From contig DIWS01000012.1 in assembly GCA_002423585.1 (NCBI GenBank), positions 120,131 through 184,130 of the forward strand: a stretch of 64,000 nt of DNA, given 5' to 3'. Positions 7,960-16,649 of the stretch are shown here, one piece after another. Position 1 is the first letter of the stretch; each line of letters opens with the position of its first letter. Below the pieces are notes generated by a model that was not told the DNA's origin, ran no database searches, and saw nothing but the letters and a program-made list of their open reading frames with translations. The stretch comes from Actinobacteria bacterium UBA6100. GTDB lineage: Bacteria; Actinomycetota; Coriobacteriia; Anaerosomatales; Anaerosomataceae. A program made the translations under genes and the position numbers.

Positions 7960-10353
7960 CTACTCGTAGGAGATGGCGTCGCGCACGCTCACCTGGGACG
8001 CGCGGAAGGCCGGGGCGATGCTTGCGAACGCCGAGATGAGCAGCATCAGAGCCAGCCACCCCGCCAGCCCCCACCACGAGAACGTATACGTGAGCGGTAT
8101 GCCTATAGCCGTCTCGAGACCGAGAACCAGACCATAGCTGATGGGATACGTGAGAAGCGCGCCCAGGAACCAGGCGATCACACCCACGGTCACGCCCTCG
8201 GTCACGTAGATCTGATAGATGGCCTTGTGCTGAGCCCCGGTGGCACGCATCACCCCGATCTCGCGCGTCGATTCGAGCACGTTGATCGACATCGTGCCCG
8301 TGAGCCCGATCACACCGACCGCCGCCAGGAGCGTCGCCATCAGCACGAGGAATGCGACGAGGATACCGAGCCACTCACGCAGCTGATCGGCCAGCTCGAC
8401 GCGCGTCGTGGCCGAGGTCACCTGGTAGCCCGCATCGTTCAGGGCATCTTCCACCGATGCGAGAAGATCGCCCCGGTCATCGGCATCGGCCCGTCCGCCA
8501 CGCACGAGCACACGCGTCACGCCGAGACCGCCGGTGACCTCGGTGAGCTGCTCCTCGTTGCAGTACAGCGCCGGTCCGCCGAGCTGGCCCTTTGTGACGC
8601 CGACCACGCGCCACTCGTCCTCGGCCCCGGTGACACCCAGGGTGAGGACGTCACCCACGCCGAGCGTCGACTCGGCGTTCTGCGCATCGGTGTTGATGAC
8701 GACAGCGTCTGTATCACCCTGTTCGATCCAACGACCTTCGACCACGTGCGGCCGGACGAAGTCCGTCTCCGGGTCGAGGCCTACGATCGTGAACGACTCG
8801 TTCTCCGATCCGTCATCGCGCACAAGCGCCGCCGGAAACACGGACCACGCCTCGGCGGCGGTCACTCCCGCAACACCTTCGACCTCGGAGATCACCTCGG
8901 CGGCGGGCTGTGGCATGGCCAGCGTGAGCTGCAGGTCGAAGCCCCACCACGTCTCGAGGTCGTCGATCGTCTGCTCGATCGAGGCGCGCACGCTCCAGAC
9001 CGCCATCACGACCGCCGAGGCGAGCACGAGCGTCGAGAGCGTGAGCGCGAGACGGCCCTTGCGCAGGAAGGTGTTCCGGAGCGAGAGTGCCACCGGGCGC
9101 GGGAGGCCGCGGATCATCCCCAGCACGCGGTCGACGAGCCCGTGGCCGAAGCGAGCGGTGTTGATACCGGTGCCGTTGAGCGCGCGTACGACACTCATCC
9201 GCACGCCCCTGCGGACCGGCCCCGACGCCGCGAGCAGCGGCACGAGCATGCCCACAGCGACCTCCACCAGCACGACCCAGACGGGCGGTGCGTAGCTCGT
9301 CACCCGGAAGTTGAGCATGCCCGCGGCGTAGTCGGTGAACCACTGTGTGCCCGCCGCGGTGAGTGGCAAGCCGACCGCGCAGGCGATCAGCCCGTACATG
9401 GTGACGATCACCGCATACAGCCGCTCGAGCTGGCCGGCGCTACCACCCACGGCCTTCATGATGCCCACCTGGCGGACCTGCTGCGCCATCAGTGCCGAGA
9501 CGGTGTTAACCACCAGGAAAGCCGAGAGGCCGAGTGCCAGACCGCCGAGCGCGAGAAGCAGCAGCGACAGCGCATCGAAGATGTCGCCGAGGAAGTGACT
9601 GCCCGGCTCGGGAACGTCTGTGTAGAAGACGACGATATCCTCGTCCTCGAAGAGCCGCTCGCGGATGTCCACAGCCCGTCGCGATGCCTCGGACCAGGTG
9701 AGATCCTCGCCATCGAATGTGAGCGACAGCTGGTTGAACGCGCGCGACTCGCCCAGGTCCTCCATCGAATCGAGCGTCACGTAGCCGGTCTCGTGGCCGA
9801 CGAACTTCGCCGGCATGGCGTTGATGTCGTGCGCGAAGCCGACAAGCTCGAACTCGACGACCTCTCCTTCGGCCGTCTCGATCTCGAGGACATCGCCCAC
9901 CGAGTAGCCGTCCACGATCTTGGCCGACGCTTCGAGGACGATCTCGCCGTCTGAAGGGGGCCACGGCGCGCCATCGAGCGGCACGACCTTGCCGACGTCG
10001 AGCGCCCGGAAGTCGTCGAAGGCCTCGAGCGTGATGGACCGCTCCTCATCCGTGCCGTTCAGGGCATAGCGCAAAGACGCGCTCCGCCGCGCCTGGGCCG
10101 CCTCGATACCCGGCTGCCCGGCGGCTTGCTCAACCGTCTCGGATTCGAAGTCCGCCGTCCGGTAGGTGACACTCGGTGGCACCGAGGAGCTGTGATCCGC
10201 GTGGAACTCTCGCATGAGGATCTCGCGTCCGCCGAGCATCACACCCACCGCGAAGATGCCGATCGCGATCGAGAGGACCACGAGCATCGTGCGGAACCAG
10301 TGCGACGTGAGATCGCGGAAAGCCTTGCGGTAGCGGGGAGCGACAGGGCGCAT
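7960..10353 (-). CDS. ABC transporter permease, FtsX/MacB type with two FtsX domains
   Basis: A 797-residue membrane protein with an N-terminal transmembrane segment (about 18-40), a first extracytoplasmic domain, a cluster of three transmembrane segments (about 255-385), a further segment after a loop, a second extracytoplasmic domain, and three transmembrane segments in the last 130 residues. This is the double FtsX architecture of lipoprotein-release and peptide-export permeases. The frame stays open across the upstream ATPase gene, but that part is a shadow; the ATG at 10353 lies 4 bases after the ATPase stop and starts MRPVAPRYRKAF. It forms an exporter with the ATPase at 10358. The last residues are DAISYE. 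Confidence 0.9.
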   Translation of the reverse strand: MRPVAPRYRKAFRDLTSHWFRTMLVVLSIAIGIFAVGVMLGGREILMREFHADHSSSVPPSVTYRTADFESETVEQAAGQPGIEAAQARRSASLRYALNGTDEERSITLEAFDDFRALDVGKVVPLDGAPWPPSDGEIVLEASAKIVDGYSVGDVLEIETAEGEVVEFELVGFAHDINAMPAKFVGHETGYVTLDSMEDLGESRAFNQLSLTFDGEDLTWSEASRRAVDIRERLFEDEDIVVFYTDVPEPGSHFLGDIFDALSLLLLALGGLALGLSAFLVVNTVSALMAQQVRQVGIMKAVGGSAGQLERLYAVIVTMYGLIACAVGLPLTAAGTQWFTDYAAGMLNFRVTSYAPPVWVVLVEVAVGMLVPLLAASGPVRRGVRMSVVRALNGTGINTARFGHGLVDRVLGMIRGLPRPVALSLRNTFLRKGRLALTLSTLVLASAVVMAVWSVRASIEQTIDDLETWWGFDLQLTLAMPQPAAEVISEVEGVAGVTAAEAWSVFPAALVRDDGSENESFTIVGLDPETDFVRPHVVEGRWIEQGDTDAVVINTDAQNAESTLGVGDVLTLGVTGAEDEWRVVGVTKGQLGGPALYCNEEQLTEVTGGLGVTRVLVRGGRADADDRGDLLASVEDALNDAGYQVTSATTRVELADQLREWLGILVAFLVLMATLLAAVGVIGLTGTMSINVLESTREIGVMRATGAQHKAIYQIYVTEGVTVGVIAWFLGALLTYPISYGLVLGLETAIGIPLTYTFSWWGLAGWLALMLLISAFASIAPAFRASQVSVRDAISYE

Positions 10354-10357
10354 CTGA

Positions 10358-11080
10358 TCAGCCCGTATGTCTCTCGCGGTGGATGCGCTCCTCGACGATC
10401 TCACCATCGGCCACATGTAGCGCGCGCCGTACACGCGAGGCGAGGTCGTTGTCGTGCGTGACCATGATGATCGTCTTGTGCTGCTCCACCAGCCGCTCGA
10501 ACAGGCCGAAGACAGCCTCGGCCGTCTTTGAGTCGAGATTACCGGTGGGCTCGTCGGCGGCAAGTATCGGCGGATCGTTCGCGAGCGCCCGGGCGATGGC
10601 CGCCCGCTGCTGCTGACCACCCGAGAGCGCCGCCGGAAGCTTGTGCGCCTGGTCAGCGAGCTCGACCTGCTCGAGTAGATCCATCGCACGCGGCACACGC
10701 TCGCGCAGCGGATACGTGGAGCAGAAGTCCATCGGAAGGAGCACGTTCTCGAGGATGGTGAGCGTGGGCAACAGCTGGAAGAACTGGAAGACCACGCCGA
10801 TGTTCCGGCCGCGCCATTTGGCGAGCGCGTTCTCGCCGAGCCGGTGGACCGGCGTGTCACCGATCATCACCTCGCCCGAGGTGGGATGGTCGATGCCGGT
10901 GATCATGTTGATGAGCGTGGTCTTGCCACTGCCCGACTTGCCGATGAGTCCGACGAACTCCCCGGAGTAGACGTCGAGATCGATCCCTTTGAGCGCGGTG
11001 AACGGCACCTCGCCGGTGTCGTATACCTTGACCAGCTCGCGGAGCTTCACGAGCGGCGTATCCGATGGCGTCGCCGCCAC
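10358..11080 (-). CDS. ABC transporter ATP-binding protein, LolD/MacB class
   Basis: A 240-residue ATPase with Walker A GKSGSGKT (47-54), Q-loop FQFFQLLP, signature LSGGQQQR, Walker B ILAADEP followed by TGNLDSKT, and H-loop VTHDND. It partners the permease 4 bases downstream. Two GTG codons are possible: 11089 sits directly against GGAGG, while 11080 has 8 bases between GGAGG and the start, so 11080 is chosen. The region between this gene and the divergent GH13 gene is about 290 bases with no further gene. Confidence 0.9.
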   Translation of the reverse strand: MAATPSDTPLVKLRELVKVYDTGEVPFTALKGIDLDVYSGEFVGLIGKSGSGKTTLINMITGIDHPTSGEVMIGDTPVHRLGENALAKWRGRNIGVVFQFFQLLPTLTILENVLLPMDFCSTYPLRERVPRAMDLLEQVELADQAHKLPAALSGGQQQRAAIARALANDPPILAADEPTGNLDSKTAEAVFGLFERLVEQHKTIIMVTHDNDLASRVRRALHVADGEIVEERIHRERHTG

Positions 11081-11374
11081 GCGCGTCACCTCCAGTTGCA
11101 GTAATGGGTGCAGCTATACATACCCCGAGCCGCGGCCGAGCAAGAATGCGGGCCTTCGTAGTGATGCGTCCCCGACGACTTCGCGATGATGCCGTACAGT
11201 TCCTGCGTCGAGACCGTTCAGAAGTGCGCGCCGTCAGATCGTGAAACGGATATGACGCTATGCTCGCACAGCGAACGGCCGGAGACGTGCCGAGCCCGGG
11301 GATGGACGGCAGCGTCTTCGGGGCAAGCAGGGTACAGTCAAGACGATCGATGTGTCCGCCGAATGGAGCACCTG

Positions 11375-13009
11375 GTGCCCGACTCGCCGTGGTGGAAGAC
11401 CGCAGTCATCTACCAGATAGCCGTGCCGAGCTTCGCCGACAGCAACGGCGACGGCCGCGGCGATCTACGGGGCATCCTCGGCAAGCTCGACTACCTCAAC
11501 GACGGCACCGAGCGCTCCCTTGGCGTGGACGCGATCTGGCTCACCCCGGTCAACACCTCCCCGCTCCGCGACTTCGGCTATGACGTCGCCGACTACCGCG
11601 CGATCGACCCCCGCTTCGGCACGATGGCGGACTTCGAGGAGCTGATCAACGCATGTCACGCGCGCGGCATGCGGGTGATCATGGACCTCGTGCTCAACCA
11701 CACCTCCGACCAGCATCCGTGGTTCGCCGAGTCCCGCTCCTCGCGCGAGCATCCCCGCCGCGACTGGTACGTGTGGCGCGACGGACGGGCGCCGGGCAAG
11801 CCGCCGAACGACTGGCTCGCGGTGGTGGAGGGCAGCGCCTGGGCGCTCGACGAGCTCAGCGGTCAGTACTACTACCATGCGTTCCTCCCCTTCCAGCCCG
11901 ATCTCAACTGGCGCAATCCGGAGGTGCGCCGGGAGATGCTCGACGTGGCGGCGTACTGGCTCGGCAAGGGGGTCGACGGCTTCCGGCTCGACCTCATCAA
12001 CTTCCTGTACGAAGACCCGCAGCTGCGGGACAACCCGCTCCGTTTCGGGGTACGGCCGTATCTCGCACAGCGTCATCTGCACGACTTCTCGCAGCCCGAG
12101 AGCCTCGAGGTCGCTCAGGACCTCCGCCGCCTGGCCGACAGCCTCGGCGAGCGCACGCTCATGGGAGAGGTCTGTACCGACACGCCGGAGGACTGCGTGG
12201 CGTACCTCGGCGACGGCACCAACCGCCTGCACCTGTCGTTCTACCTGGACTTCATCCGGCAGCGATGGAGCGCATCGGGCTTCCGTGGAGCGGTGGGCTG
12301 GCTCGAGGAACATCTGCCCGCCGGGGGATGGCCCTGCTACTACCTGGACAATCACGACCTGCAGCGCAGCCTCACCCGTCTCGGAACGAGGGGTGCCGAG
12401 GACGCACGCGCGCGCGTGGCCGCCGCGATGCTGCTGACACTGCGCGGCACGCCCATCGTCTACTACGGGCAGGAGCTCGGCATGGTGCAGAGCCGCGTGC
12501 CGCGCCAGGCCCTGGACGATCCGGTGGGCGTGCGGTTCTGGCCGCTGCGTGTCGGGCGTGACGGCTCGCGTACCCCGATGCAGTGGAGCGCCGGGCCGAA
12601 CGCGGGGTTCACGACGGGCACACCCTGGCTTCCCGTCGACCGCTCGTTCACGACACGCAACGTCGAGACCGAGCAGGCCGAGCCCGGGTCGCTCCTCTCG
12701 TGGTACAAGAGCCTTCTCCACCTTCGCCGCCGGACGCCCGCACTGAGGGACGGCGACTACCGTATGATCGAGGGAGCCCCGTCGGCCGTGTACGCCTACG
12801 TGCGCCAGGCGGGGAACGAACGGGTGGCGGTACTGCTCAACTTCGCGGCACGTGCCGCCACGGTGCCCCTGCCGTCGACCGGGTGGTGGTGCTTGCTCTC
12901 CACCCACACAGCCGTGGGCACGCACCCCGGCGCGTATGTGGTGCTGCAACCGTACGAGGCCCTGTTGCTCGCAGACACCGCGAGCGGCGACAACGGCCAT
13001 CTGGCATAG
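11375..13009 (+). CDS. GH13 alpha-glucosidase, oligo-1,6-glucosidase-like
   Basis: A 544-residue alpha-amylase superfamily enzyme expected to hydrolyse or rearrange short alpha-glucans in the cytoplasm; no signal peptide is seen. The four GH13 regions are present: DLVLNHT, GFRLDLINF with the nucleophile Asp, LMGEV with the acid/base Glu, and YLDNHDLQ. The block RTPMQWSAGPNAGFTTG is typical of oligo-1,6-glucosidases and alpha-glucosidases. Trehalose synthase is a related alternative, but the region II sequence does not match it well. The GTG at 11375 has GGAG 7 bases upstream; the in-frame ATG at 11363 has none. No other sugar-metabolism gene is adjacent. Confidence 0.85.
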   Translation: MPDSPWWKTAVIYQIAVPSFADSNGDGRGDLRGILGKLDYLNDGTERSLGVDAIWLTPVNTSPLRDFGYDVADYRAIDPRFGTMADFEELINACHARGMRVIMDLVLNHTSDQHPWFAESRSSREHPRRDWYVWRDGRAPGKPPNDWLAVVEGSAWALDELSGQYYYHAFLPFQPDLNWRNPEVRREMLDVAAYWLGKGVDGFRLDLINFLYEDPQLRDNPLRFGVRPYLAQRHLHDFSQPESLEVAQDLRRLADSLGERTLMGEVCTDTPEDCVAYLGDGTNRLHLSFYLDFIRQRWSASGFRGAVGWLEEHLPAGGWPCYYLDNHDLQRSLTRLGTRGAEDARARVAAAMLLTLRGTPIVYYGQELGMVQSRVPRQALDDPVGVRFWPLRVGRDGSRTPMQWSAGPNAGFTTGTPWLPVDRSFTTRNVETEQAEPGSLLSWYKSLLHLRRRTPALRDGDYRMIEGAPSAVYAYVRQAGNERVAVLLNFAARAATVPLPSTGWWCLLSTHTAVGTHPGAYVVLQPYEALLLADTASGDNGHLA

Positions 13010-13037
13010 TGGGTACACCTGCTCATAAGGAGACTCG

Positions 13038-13307
13038 ATGCTGAAGGCCCACATGGATCTCACGCGCAACGACACGCTGCTTGCGACCCTGACGTGGCAT
13101 GCGCTCGATGCCAACGGGAAGATGCTCGACATAGGCTTCGAGTTCACGGACGCCATCGATGAGGAGACGAAGGAGCGCGTGCTCGAGCTGTGCGGCAGGC
13201 CGCTCACCGTCCCCTCCGGTAAGGCGTTCCCCGGCTCGAGCAAGCACTTCGAGGCCCTGCCGAAGCACCTCGAGCGACTCGGCTGCAGGGTCCGCAGCTA
13301 CTACTGA
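13038..13307 (+). CDS. Conserved-looking small protein of unknown function
   Basis: An 89-residue soluble protein with AAGGAGA before its ATG. It begins MLKAHMDLTRNDTLLATLTW, has an acidic middle (DAIDEETKERVLELCG) and a basic end with GCRVRSYY. No signal peptide or membrane segment is visible, and I do not recognise a family. It lies 28 bases after the GH13 gene and 48 bases before degV and may share a transcript with both. A short GC hairpin (GGCG/CGCC) follows its stop. Confidence 0.7.
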   Translation: MLKAHMDLTRNDTLLATLTWHALDANGKMLDIGFEFTDAIDEETKERVLELCGRPLTVPSGKAFPGSSKHFEALPKHLERLGCRVRSYY

Positions 13308-13355
13308 CACGAAGCCGCGGCGCAAGCGCCGGCAGGCCGACAGGAGGAGGAAACC

Positions 13356-14213
13356 ATGGCAGACGACAGGATCGCGATCCTGGTCGACTCGTGCACGGAC
13401 GTGCCGAAGGAGTACCGCGACCGGTACCACATGTACGTGGTCCCGCTCATGATCATCTACAAGGATGCGCAGTATCACGACGGCGTCGACATCCAGCCGG
13501 AGGAGGTCTTCGCCCGGTTCTCGGAGGAGATCCCGACGACCTCACTCCCGAGCCCGGCCGAGGTAGGAGAGGTCTTCAAGCAGATCAAGGCGGACGGCTA
13601 CGACAAGGTCATCGCCGTCCTGATCTCAAGCGGACTGAGCGGCACGTACGAGATGGTCAGCGGCTTCGGCTCTTCACCGGAGGGCCTCGACGTCCACTAC
13701 GTGGACACCAAGAACATCGGCATCGGGAGCGGTTTCTCAGCGATACGCGCGGGCGAGCTGATCGAGCAGGGGCTTCCCTTCGCGGAGGTCTGCCGCAGTG
13801 TGGAGGAGGCGGCGCGCTCCACGAAGCTCTTCTTCTGCGTCTCGACGCTCGAGTACCTCGTGAAGGGCGGTCGCATCGGCCAGGTGGCGGGCATGGTGGG
13901 CTCGATCCTCGACCTCAAGCCGGTCATCTCCTGCAACGAGGACGGCATCTACTACACCGTCGCCAAGGCGCGTGGGCGGAAGAAGTCGCTCAAGCTCGCG
14001 CTCGACACCGCGCTCGCCTTCGCCAAGGGGTCGAAGCGCTACAACATCACCGTGATGCACGGGGACGCCAGGGCCGAGGCCGACGAGTTGCTCGCCGAAC
14101 TGAAGGTGCACCTGCCGGAGTTCGGCTACACCATCGAGGGCCAGATCACGCCTGCGCTCGTCGTGCACACCGGCCCGGGGCTCATCGGCGTGGGCGTTCA
14201 GCGCCTCGACTAG
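13356..14213 (+). CDS. degV: DegV family fatty-acid-binding protein
   Basis: A 285-residue protein of the DegV/FakB family. These proteins bind a fatty acid and present it to a fatty-acid kinase or related partner. Family marks are the start RIAILVDSCTDVP, the motif TSLPSPAE, the LISSGLSGTYE block that cradles the lipid carboxylate, LVKGGRIG, and the terminal HTGPGLIGVGVQ. AGGAGGAGG precedes the ATG. No FakA-type kinase is nearby. Confidence 0.93.
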   Translation: MADDRIAILVDSCTDVPKEYRDRYHMYVVPLMIIYKDAQYHDGVDIQPEEVFARFSEEIPTTSLPSPAEVGEVFKQIKADGYDKVIAVLISSGLSGTYEMVSGFGSSPEGLDVHYVDTKNIGIGSGFSAIRAGELIEQGLPFAEVCRSVEEAARSTKLFFCVSTLEYLVKGGRIGQVAGMVGSILDLKPVISCNEDGIYYTVAKARGRKKSLKLALDTALAFAKGSKRYNITVMHGDARAEADELLAELKVHLPEFGYTIEGQITPALVVHTGPGLIGVGVQRLD

Positions 14214-14249
14214 GAGCCGGCGCATCATCCCGGTGCCGGGCGCCGGTGC

Positions 14250-14255
14250 TATACT
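14250..14255 (+). promoter_or_regulatory. Leaderless-type -10 box
   Basis: TATACT lies exactly 7 bases before the ATG at 14263, and no ribosome-binding site separates them. In actinobacteria a TANNNT box at this distance places the transcription start on the first base of the start codon. No convincing -35 box is seen. Confidence 0.55.
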
Positions 14256-14262
14256 CGGCGAC

Positions 14263-15177
14263 ATGTTTTCCCGAAGGACAGTGACTCTGGCCGTGGTCAT
14301 CGCACTCGCGACCGGCCTCGTCGGACTCCGCGCGACGCCTGCGGTGGCCACGTCTCCCGCTGACCAGGTCGCGGCGGATCGGGCCGCGCTCGAGCGGGCC
14401 GTGGCCGAGTACGAGACCGCGCAGACCGCATCGACCGAGATCGATGCCCGCATCGCAGCGGCAACCGCCGAGCTCGATCGCGCCGTGGCCGCAGAAGCGC
14501 AGTGCCAGGCGCGGCTGAGCGCACGGGTGGTCTCCATGTACCGTACCGGCGATGCCGACACGCTCTCCATCCTGCTCACGTCGGATACGATCCAGGACCT
14601 CGTCGCGCGGATCGACCTGCTCGAGCGCGTTTCGCGGCAGACCGCCGAGAACCTCAGGGACCTCAAGGACGCGCGCGCAGCCGCAACGGCGGCGGCCGAG
14701 GAGCTTCTCCCCCTCCAGGCAGAGCAGGCGCGTGCGCTCGAGGATCTGGCGGCACAGGTCGACGCCTCACGCGCCGAGTTCGCGGCGAGCGAGGCGGAGT
14801 TGCGTGAGTACGAGGCGCGAGTGGCTGCGGCAGCGGCCGCTGCGCGGGCCAGGACGACGGCACCGGCCGGCCCCCCGCAGGGGCTCACGGGCACCGGCGA
14901 ATGGCAGGTGGGCGTGGCGTCCCACTACGGCATCAACTTCACGGGACGCGGCGCGAACGGTGAACCGATAGGGCCGTACACGATGATGGTGGCTCACAAG
15001 ACGCTGCCATTCGGCACGCTCATCGAGTTCGAGTACAACGGGAAGCGCGCAGTGGCGAAAGTCGCCGACCGCGGACCCTATACGCCGGGCCGCGACTTCG
15101 ACCTGGGCCCGGGAGTCGTGAGGGTCCTCGGCTTCAACGGCGTGCACGAGGTGCGGTACCGGATCGTCTCTCAGTAG
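14263..15177 (+). CDS. Secreted coiled-coil protein with RlpA-like C-terminal domain
   Basis: A 304-residue exported protein. It has a signal peptide (basic start, then LAVVIALATGLVGL, cleavage near AVA), a long Ala/Glu-rich coiled coil (about 30-200) with a PcsB/CwlO-type segment around MYRTGDADTLSILLTSD, and a double-psi beta-barrel of RlpA type at about 215-304 (GVASHYG, then MVAHKTLPFGT, VAKVADRGPY and FDLGPGV). The combination suggests a cell-wall or division-associated factor; RlpA-like domains can cleave or bind peptidoglycan strands. The catalytic Asp (ADRGPY) is present. The ATG at 14263 is chosen over a frame opening 10 codons earlier because of the signal peptide and the TATACT box. 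Confidence 0.85.
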   Translation: MFSRRTVTLAVVIALATGLVGLRATPAVATSPADQVAADRAALERAVAEYETAQTASTEIDARIAAATAELDRAVAAEAQCQARLSARVVSMYRTGDADTLSILLTSDTIQDLVARIDLLERVSRQTAENLRDLKDARAAATAAAEELLPLQAEQARALEDLAAQVDASRAEFAASEAELREYEARVAAAAAAARARTTAPAGPPQGLTGTGEWQVGVASHYGINFTGRGANGEPIGPYTMMVAHKTLPFGTLIEFEYNGKRAVAKVADRGPYTPGRDFDLGPGVVRVLGFNGVHEVRYRIVSQ

Positions 15178-15239
15178 CACGCTCGGCAGCGGATCTGATC
15201 CCTCTTGTCACGGCGAGGCTTCTTCCTTGCCTACCTAAG

Positions 15240-15277
15240 GATTGATTTTGTTAAGTCTCGGGTTGACTTTATCAATC
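15240..15277. promoter_or_regulatory. Imperfect inverted repeat, possible operator
   Basis: GATTGAT at 15240-15246 pairs with ATCAATC at 15271-15277, and inside it AAGTC (15253-15257) pairs with GACTT (15265-15269). It overlaps the -35 element of the DUF2089 operon. The AT-rich sequence stands out from the GC-rich surroundings. It could be the operator of the helix-turn-helix protein encoded just downstream. Confidence 0.45.
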
Positions 15278-15291
15278 TCTGGGTACACAAT
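15263..15291 (+). promoter_or_regulatory. Candidate sigma-70-type promoter of the DUF2089 operon
   Basis: TTGACT at 15263-15268, a 17-base spacer and CACAAT at 15286-15291. The -35 is one mismatch from consensus; the -10 departs at its first and third positions. The start codon of the first gene lies about 30 bases further on, after GGAGTGGTGAG. Confidence 0.45.
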
Positions 15292-15321
15292 CCTCATGTT
15301 GGCTGAAAGGAGTGGTGAGAT

Positions 15322-15693
15322 ATGGCACATGATTGGCACGATCTGACCGACCTGACGGGTGACCGCGCGTTCGTCGTCACGCAGGTTCGTCTGAAAGACA
15401 GCGGCATCGCCCTCGAGGGTGAGTTCGAGCCTCCATTGCTCGCCGGGCTGCGCTACGAGGATCAGGTCTTTGTGGGCGAGTTCGTCCGGTGCCACGGCTC
15501 GATCAAGCACATGGAGAAGGCGTTCGGCGTGAGCTACCCCACCATCAAGAACCGCCTCAACCGCATCGCCGGACGTCTCCAGCTCGTGCAGATCGAGATC
15601 GAGCCTGCATCCGAACCGAGCGACGAGGTACTCGAATTGCTCGACCGTGGCGAGATCACCGCACTCGAGGCTGCCGAGAGGCTGCGGCGATGA
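15322..15693 (+). CDS. DUF2089 family HTH protein
   Basis: A 123-residue protein of the DUF2089 family, likely a DNA-binding regulator. The middle carries the family helix-turn-helix (EDQVFVGEFVRCHGSIKH, then FGVSYPTIKNRLNRI). The C-terminal 25 residues (EVLELLDRGEITALEAAERL) form the short helical SHOCT-like tail that also opens the third gene of this operon. It is the first gene of four; its stop overlaps the next ATG as ATGA. I infer that it controls its own operon, given the inverted repeat over the promoter. Confidence 0.88.
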   Translation: MAHDWHDLTDLTGDRAFVVTQVRLKDSGIALEGEFEPPLLAGLRYEDQVFVGEFVRCHGSIKHMEKAFGVSYPTIKNRLNRIAGRLQLVQIEIEPASEPSDEVLELLDRGEITALEAAERLRR

Positions 15694-15980
15694 GCGCCTA
15701 TCTGCCTCCGCTCGTCATCGACGTGCGGGTGAAAGAAGAGGACTCCCGCGGCTTCCGCATCTGGCTTCCGCTCTTCTTGCTCTGGCCCCTGTTCTTCATC
15801 CTCCTGGCGCTCGCTCTCGTCGGCACCCTGATCGCCGACTTCGTGCTGCTGCTCGGAGGCGCACGGTACCACCACCACACGCTGCTCGTGCTCCGATCGC
15901 TCGGCCTGCTCGCCGCGGCCAGAGGCACCCACGTCCGGGCCAACAACGACGGCACCCGCGTGAACGTCGACATCTACTGA
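15690..15980 (+). CDS. Small membrane protein of the DUF2089 operon
   Basis: A 96-residue protein. It begins MSAYLPPLVIDVRVKEEDS and has a strongly hydrophobic stretch at about residues 25-55 (LPLFLLWPLFFILLALALVG onward), enough for one long or two short membrane passes, then a basic cytoplasmic tail. The ATG overlaps the DUF2089 stop (ATGA), which implies coupling. Small membrane proteins of this type accompany SHOCT-like proteins in envelope-stress operons, but no function is assigned here. Confidence 0.8.
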   Translation: MSAYLPPLVIDVRVKEEDSRGFRIWLPLFLLWPLFFILLALALVGTLIADFVLLLGGARYHHHTLLVLRSLGLLAAARGTHVRANNDGTRVNVDIY

Positions 15981-15994
15981 GAGGAATGAGAACC

Positions 15995-16429
15995 ATGAAC
16001 GAAGACCGTAAGCGTATCCTCGGCATGCTCGCCGAGGGCAAGATCACCGCCGATGAAGCCGAGATGCTCCTGGACTCGATCGGCACCGAGACGGACGTGC
16101 CGGCCCCCACGCCGACGCCATCCGCCGGATGGCCGACCGGCCCCTCGGCAAGCGGCACGCCGAAGTTCATGTACGTGAAAGTCACCGGCAAGGACCAGGT
16201 GGACGTGAAGATCCCGCTCGCGCTGCTGCGCACCGGACTCAAGCTCACCTCGCTCATCCCGCCGCAGGCGATGGAGCAGATCAACACGTCGATGTCCGAG
16301 GCCGGCATGTCCTTCGACCTCAACAACATCAAGCCGGAGGACATCGAGGACATCATCCAGAGCCTCCGCGAGATGGAGGTCAACGTGAAGTCCGCCGACG
16401 GTGACGATATCAAGGTGTTCTGCGCGTAG
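15995..16429 (+). CDS. Protein with N-terminal SHOCT-like domain
   Basis: A 144-residue soluble protein. Residues 1-28 (EDRKRILGMLAEGKITADEA onward) are a SHOCT-like helical hairpin of the kind found at the end of DUF2089 proteins and at the start of YvlB/LiaX-type proteins. A Pro-rich linker (about 35-52) leads to a second domain (KFMYVKVTGKDQVDVKIPLA onward) that resembles the DUF2089-operon effector region. GAGGAATGAGAACC precedes the ATG. It probably acts with the DUF2089 regulator through the shared helical element. Confidence 0.82.
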   Translation: MNEDRKRILGMLAEGKITADEAEMLLDSIGTETDVPAPTPTPSAGWPTGPSASGTPKFMYVKVTGKDQVDVKIPLALLRTGLKLTSLIPPQAMEQINTSMSEAGMSFDLNNIKPEDIEDIIQSLREMEVNVKSADGDDIKVFCA

Positions 16430-16457
16430 GCGCTCTACCCGACAGGAGGAATCGGGA

Positions 16458-16619
16458 ATGGCTTCGAACGGCACTCAGAAGGTGCATGTGGACACCGGCA
16501 TGGGCACCATCTGGTTCATCGGCTGGCTCTTCACCATCGCCTACGTGAAGCTCGCGTTCTGGCCGGCGGTCCTCGGCCTGATCATCTGGCCATACTACCT
16601 CGGCGTTGCGGTTCGATAG
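16458..16619 (+). CDS. Very small membrane protein
   Basis: A 53-residue protein that begins MASNGTQKVHVDTGMGTIWF and contains about 30 mostly hydrophobic residues, enough for one or two membrane passes. AGGAGG lies 8 bases before the ATG. It is the last gene of the DUF2089 operon and is followed by a strong terminator. No family is recognised. Confidence 0.72.
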   Translation: MASNGTQKVHVDTGMGTIWFIGWLFTIAYVKLAFWPAVLGLIIWPYYLGVAVR

Positions 16620-16649
16620 CGGAATAGAGCCGCTCGAGCTTCACACTCC

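Noticed and set aside
8227..9954. 575-codon open frame antisense to the permease
   Set aside because: His/Arg/Glu-rich composition without domains; a mirror of a strongly supported membrane protein.
10354..10860. N-terminal extension of the permease over the ATPase gene
   Set aside because: It reads as low-complexity Ser/Arg-rich sequence, the antisense-frame shadow of the ATPase; the true start follows the ATPase stop.
11465..13243. 592-codon open frame antisense to the GH13 gene
   Set aside because: It has no motifs and is explained by GC-rich codon positions opposite a real enzyme gene.
13305..13350. A second SECIS-like hairpin after the TGA of the 89-residue gene
   Set aside because: The loop has no GU or GG, and the frame that follows runs only into the ribosome-binding site and start of degV.
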